Shown here one piece after another: positions 61,585 to 64,000 of a DNA stretch of 64,000 nt. Origin of the DNA: Armatimonadota bacterium (GTDB taxonomy: Bacteria > Armatimonadota > Zipacnadia > Zipacnadales > JABUFB01). Below the pieces are notes generated by a model, which made no database searches, was not told the origin of the DNA, and saw only the letters and a program-made list of their open reading frames with translations. A program made the translations under genes and the position numbers. The stretch's first letter is position 1, and each line of letters starts with the position of its first letter. The stretch covers positions 124,001 through 188,000 of the forward strand of contig JABUFB010000010.1 in NCBI GenBank assembly GCA_013314775.1, given 5' to 3'.

Positions 61585-63579
61585 CTAGTCCAGCGGCGTC
61601 AGCAGGACGTAGTCGATGCCCGCCATATAGTTCACCGGGGCGGCCTGCGGATTGGTGCCCACGCAGCGCAAGCCCACGCGCAGGCCGTCCGCGCTCGCTT
61701 CGAACTCGCCCAGTTCGAGCTTGAAAGGCTTGAACGGCGGCGGGGTATACAGGTCCACTGGTTCACCCACGTCCTTGCCGTCGATCATGATCTGGTGGAT
61801 GCCGTAGTCCCAGGACTTCGTGAGCCCCAGCGTCACGGAGTAGCGGCCCGCCTTCGCAACGGGAATGTTCACTTCGAGAACGTCACCGACTTTGGCGTTG
61901 GTCCACCACAGGTGGCTTCCGTTGCTGAAGTCCATGTTCATGCCCTGCACCTGGACCTTGCCGCCGGTGCATCGCAGGGCCTGGAGTGACTCGCCCTCCA
62001 CTGCGCCTTTCACCCGGAAGGGTTCGGGCAGCGGTCGAATGCGCCGGTCCTCGACGGGCACGGGCACGAAGAAGTCCCTGGCCCCCGCCGCCGAGTACCA
62101 GTAGGTCGTGCAGGCATACTCGCGATCCGCCGCGGCCCACTTCTCGATGTCGAACCGTATTCGCTCCCGAAACGGGATGTCGTCCAGAATGTGGAAGCGC
62201 GCTACCGCCGTGTAACCGAAATTGCCCGGCCCGGTGCAGATGCTCTGGTTGTGGTAGGCGTGCTCGAACAGTGTGGTGTTGCACCACGCATATCCGAAGT
62301 AGTCCTCGCTGCCGGTGCCGAAGAAGCTGGGGAATGTGTCGTCGTCCACCCAGACCTTCTCGTCACCCTCGCCCCACCAGGTCTGGTGGGTGTTGGTGAC
62401 CGCGAGCATCACGCCCACGAAGCGCCCCGGCCCGGTGGCGTCGAGCATCCGCCAGTCCACGAACTGCGGGTCGGCGGGCAGCCATTCGTTGCGCCACTTC
62501 GCCCGGAAGTAGAGGTCCCTTCCCGGGTCGAAATCCGCGCTCTTTGCCCAGATCTTGAACCGCAGCGTCAGCGGTTGAGACCAGTCATTGCGGACCCAGA
62601 CCCGGCCCTGTCTCGCGAAGGGCATGTACCAGTTGCTGTAGCAGACCCCGTCCTTGCGCATTCCCACGGGCAGGCTTTCATAGGCATTCAAACCCGGCGA
62701 GGAGCCGAAGAAGTCGCCCAGCGGCGCCCAGACCGAAGGCTCGGTATCATCGTCGAACTGCGCGCAGAGAACCGGCTCTCGCATGGCCTCGAACAGGGAG
62801 TCCCTGGGTGCATCCACGCGCACTTCCATGCGCACGATGGCGGCCGGGCCGGTCAGGTCGGCAAGGATCGCCTCCTCACTGGGAAGGATGGTGACCCGGC
62901 CGTCCGTACGCCTGGCGCCGTCCGTTGTGAACCGGTTAGCCGGATGCGCGAGGGTGCGCCCCACTTCCGCCATTACCGGGCGCACCTGCGGCAGCAGGCT
63001 CATCGAGAAAGGCTCCACCTCGGTGCCTTCCGGGTATGTCCGGTAGCCCACGTGGTAATAGAACCCGGGCTTGCTGGAGGTGACCTTGCACCTGCTCTGG
63101 TAGGGCATTGGGAAGTAGAGGTTCGCACCCAATGCCCGACGTCCGCTGAAGGGCGCCGGGAAGCACGCGAGCCCGGCGGAGGTGAGCTTCAGGAAATCCT
63201 CCTCCAGCGCCGGGGTCTCCAGGTCGTCGATGTAGATCCGCACCGTGCCCGCTCCATCGGGGTTCGCGGACCACAGGCGCAGGATCGCGCCCGGACCGTC
63301 CATCTCGGCCATCACGAACTCGGTGCGGCCTGCGTGCTGTTCAGTACGGATGAACTGCCCCGCGTCTCCGTTCGCGAACCAGCCGTCCCTGTCCGGCGCC
63401 ACGCTCGCCCGGTCGTAGCTGGACCACTGGTCGCTGCTTACGCTCGGCTCCGGCGCGGAGGCGAGACGCTCCATGTCCACCATCTCGCGCAGCAGACCGG
63501 CCACTGTAACCTGCGGGCCGGCCAGCGCCGGCAGAGCCCCACACAATGCGACCAGAACCAGCGGAATCAGTCGTTCCAT
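61585..63579 (-). CDS. Secreted DUF2961 (GH172-type) protein
   Basis: A 664-residue protein; the ATG at 63579 is preferred to an adjacent GTG because GGGTGG sits 6 nt before it. A signal peptide (LIPLVLVALCGALPALA) precedes a DUF2961 domain recognisable from GPGAILRLWSANPDG, LGANLYFPMPYQSRC, WGEGDEKVWVDDDTFPSFFG (in part FFGTGSEDYFGYAW) and YHNQSICTGPGNFGY. Characterised DUF2961 enzymes (GH172) cleave fructofuranose and arabinofuranose linkages. The last 130 residues are a separate beta-sandwich, probably sugar-binding. It lies 48 nt upstream of the GH99-like gene on the same strand. Confidence 0.87.
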   Translation of the reverse strand: MERLIPLVLVALCGALPALAGPQVTVAGLLREMVDMERLASAPEPSVSSDQWSSYDRASVAPDRDGWFANGDAGQFIRTEQHAGRTEFVMAEMDGPGAILRLWSANPDGAGTVRIYIDDLETPALEEDFLKLTSAGLACFPAPFSGRRALGANLYFPMPYQSRCKVTSSKPGFYYHVGYRTYPEGTEVEPFSMSLLPQVRPVMAEVGRTLAHPANRFTTDGARRTDGRVTILPSEEAILADLTGPAAIVRMEVRVDAPRDSLFEAMREPVLCAQFDDDTEPSVWAPLGDFFGSSPGLNAYESLPVGMRKDGVCYSNWYMPFARQGRVWVRNDWSQPLTLRFKIWAKSADFDPGRDLYFRAKWRNEWLPADPQFVDWRMLDATGPGRFVGVMLAVTNTHQTWWGEGDEKVWVDDDTFPSFFGTGSEDYFGYAWCNTTLFEHAYHNQSICTGPGNFGYTAVARFHILDDIPFRERIRFDIEKWAAADREYACTTYWYSAAGARDFFVPVPVEDRRIRPLPEPFRVKGAVEGESLQALRCTGGKVQVQGMNMDFSNGSHLWWTNAKVGDVLEVNIPVAKAGRYSVTLGLTKSWDYGIHQIMIDGKDVGEPVDLYTPPPFKPFKLELGEFEASADGLRVGLRCVGTNPQAAPVNYMAGIDYVLLTPLD

Positions 63580-63636
63580 CACCGACCACCCTCTCGCTGT
63601 TGTGTCGTTGGTCTTCGCGTCGAACCGGCCTCGTGG

Positions 63637-64000
63637 CTACTTGAGCAACGCCGCAAGCTCCCGCCGCGCTGAGACATACCCTTGCGGGTCCTGGTTCCAG
63701 TCCTGGAAGGACCGCACCTGAGAGTCAACGATGGCGTCGACCTCCGCCTTTCTCCCCCTATTGGCGGCGAGGGTCATTATCTCGAAGTCCTCAAGTGCCT
63801 CGCGCACCAACTTGAGGCGAATGGACGGCACCGGCCCTCGAATGCCTGCCTCAAGTCCGGGGTAGACCAACATGCCCTCTCCCCAATACTTGTCCCGGAA
63901 ATGGGGCTTGTTCCAGACATCCTCGTACGCATCCCAGTACACGCTGGACCAGTACAGGAAGCCCTTGATACCGTAGCGCCAGCTTACCCAGAACGGCGCG
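63637..64000 (-). CDS. C-terminal part of a DUF4091-type glycoside-hydrolase-like protein (5' end outside window)
   Basis: The frame is open to the right edge. About 120 residues are visible, starting APFWVSWRYGIKGFLYWSSV and continuing with YWGEGMLVYPG, PVPSIRLKLVREALEDFE. This is the conserved end of DUF4091 proteins, where the barrel finishes and a helical tail begins. These are secreted glycosidase-like proteins of unclear specificity. It lies 57 nt upstream of the DUF2961 gene on the same strand and is probably in the same transcript. Confidence 0.82.
   Translation of the reverse strand, partial: APFWVSWRYGIKGFLYWSSVYWDAYEDVWNKPHFRDKYWGEGMLVYPGLEAGIRGPVPSIRLKLVREALEDFEIMTLAANRGRKAEVDAIVDSQVRSFQDWNQDPQGYVSARRELAALLK

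Noticed and set aside
60130-61989. 619-residue plus-strand open frame opposite the GH99-like and DUF2961 genes
   Set aside because: High GC gives long antisense frames. This one has His/Arg/Gly-rich composition, no domain pattern and no ribosome binding site, while the opposite strand encodes clear secreted proteins.
1-64000. CRISPR arrays, tRNA or rRNA genes, transposons, prophage
   Set aside because: No direct-repeat and spacer pattern, cloverleaf sequence, transposase-like frame or phage-type gene was noticed on either strand. A tRNAscan or Infernal run would be decisive.

Overview
The window is GC-rich and gene-dense, and it looks like a chromosomal segment from an anaerobic or facultatively anaerobic bacterium rich in secreted glycan-active enzymes. 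The mix of an NAD-linked [FeFe]-hydrogenase operon with many DUF4838, DUF2961, DUF4091, beta-helix, sialidase-like and hydrazine-synthase-alpha-like secreted proteins resembles Planctomycetota, Armatimonadota, WS1 or related uncultured phyla. The sequence alone does not decide between them. I saw no rRNA, tRNA, CRISPR array, transposase or phage gene.

Region 1 (1-11888, all minus strand) is one hydrogenase operon read right to left from a good sigma70-type promoter (-35 TTGACA, 16-nt spacer, -10 TAGAAT). Its order is: DRTGG protein with a probable CTG start, RsbW-like ATPase, second DRTGG protein, PHP-domain protein, HATPase protein, thioredoxin-like [2Fe-2S] protein, NuoE/HydC, a 1013-residue HydB fused to a GltD/NfnB-like flavoprotein, HydA, a HydG-like radical SAM protein, and a partial sensor with ferredoxin, hydrogenase-C-terminal, FeS and kinase modules. 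The trimeric core should couple H2 to NAD(H) and ferredoxin. The extra GltD-like module suggests a second pyridine-nucleotide or ferredoxin site. Three features are unusual: the HydG-like protein lacks the C-terminal auxiliary-cluster cysteines, HydA has TSCSP in place of TSCCP, and the kinase has Gln at the phosphoacceptor His.

Region 2 (12068-30116) is a glycan-degradation neighbourhood. It encodes an alpha/beta-hydrolase esterase, GH16, an amidohydrolase, a sialidase-like BNR protein, GH29 fucosidase, a heparinase II/III-type protein, sialate O-acetylesterase, a fucosidase-like barrel, a beta-helix protein, a DUF4838 protein and an FAD oxidoreductase. It contains no SusC/SusD pair, sugar transporter, sulfatase or dedicated regulator. 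Several members lack signal peptides, which suggests part of the breakdown is cytoplasmic.

Region 3 (30117-36673) is mixed: a hairpin-rich repeat, a junction between a truncated GNAT gene and the 3' end of an unrelated gene, a zinc-ribbon DUF4190 membrane protein, a Lon N-terminal-domain protein, a divergent RtcB-like protein, a KimA-like potassium permease with a roughly 190-nt leader, and a sugar-phosphate-isomerase-like protein.

Region 4 (36773-64000) holds two large secreted heme proteins related to the hydrazine synthase alpha subunit. Around them are GH5/GH-A-like proteins, a LamG-GH36 protein, a second DUF4838 protein, a large unrecognised barrel protein, a TIM-barrel protein of unknown function, a beta-helix protein with a CBM9-like tail, a GH99-like protein, a DUF2961 (GH172-type) protein and the C-terminus of a DUF4091 protein. 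Most have signal peptides and strong GGAGG-type ribosome binding sites.
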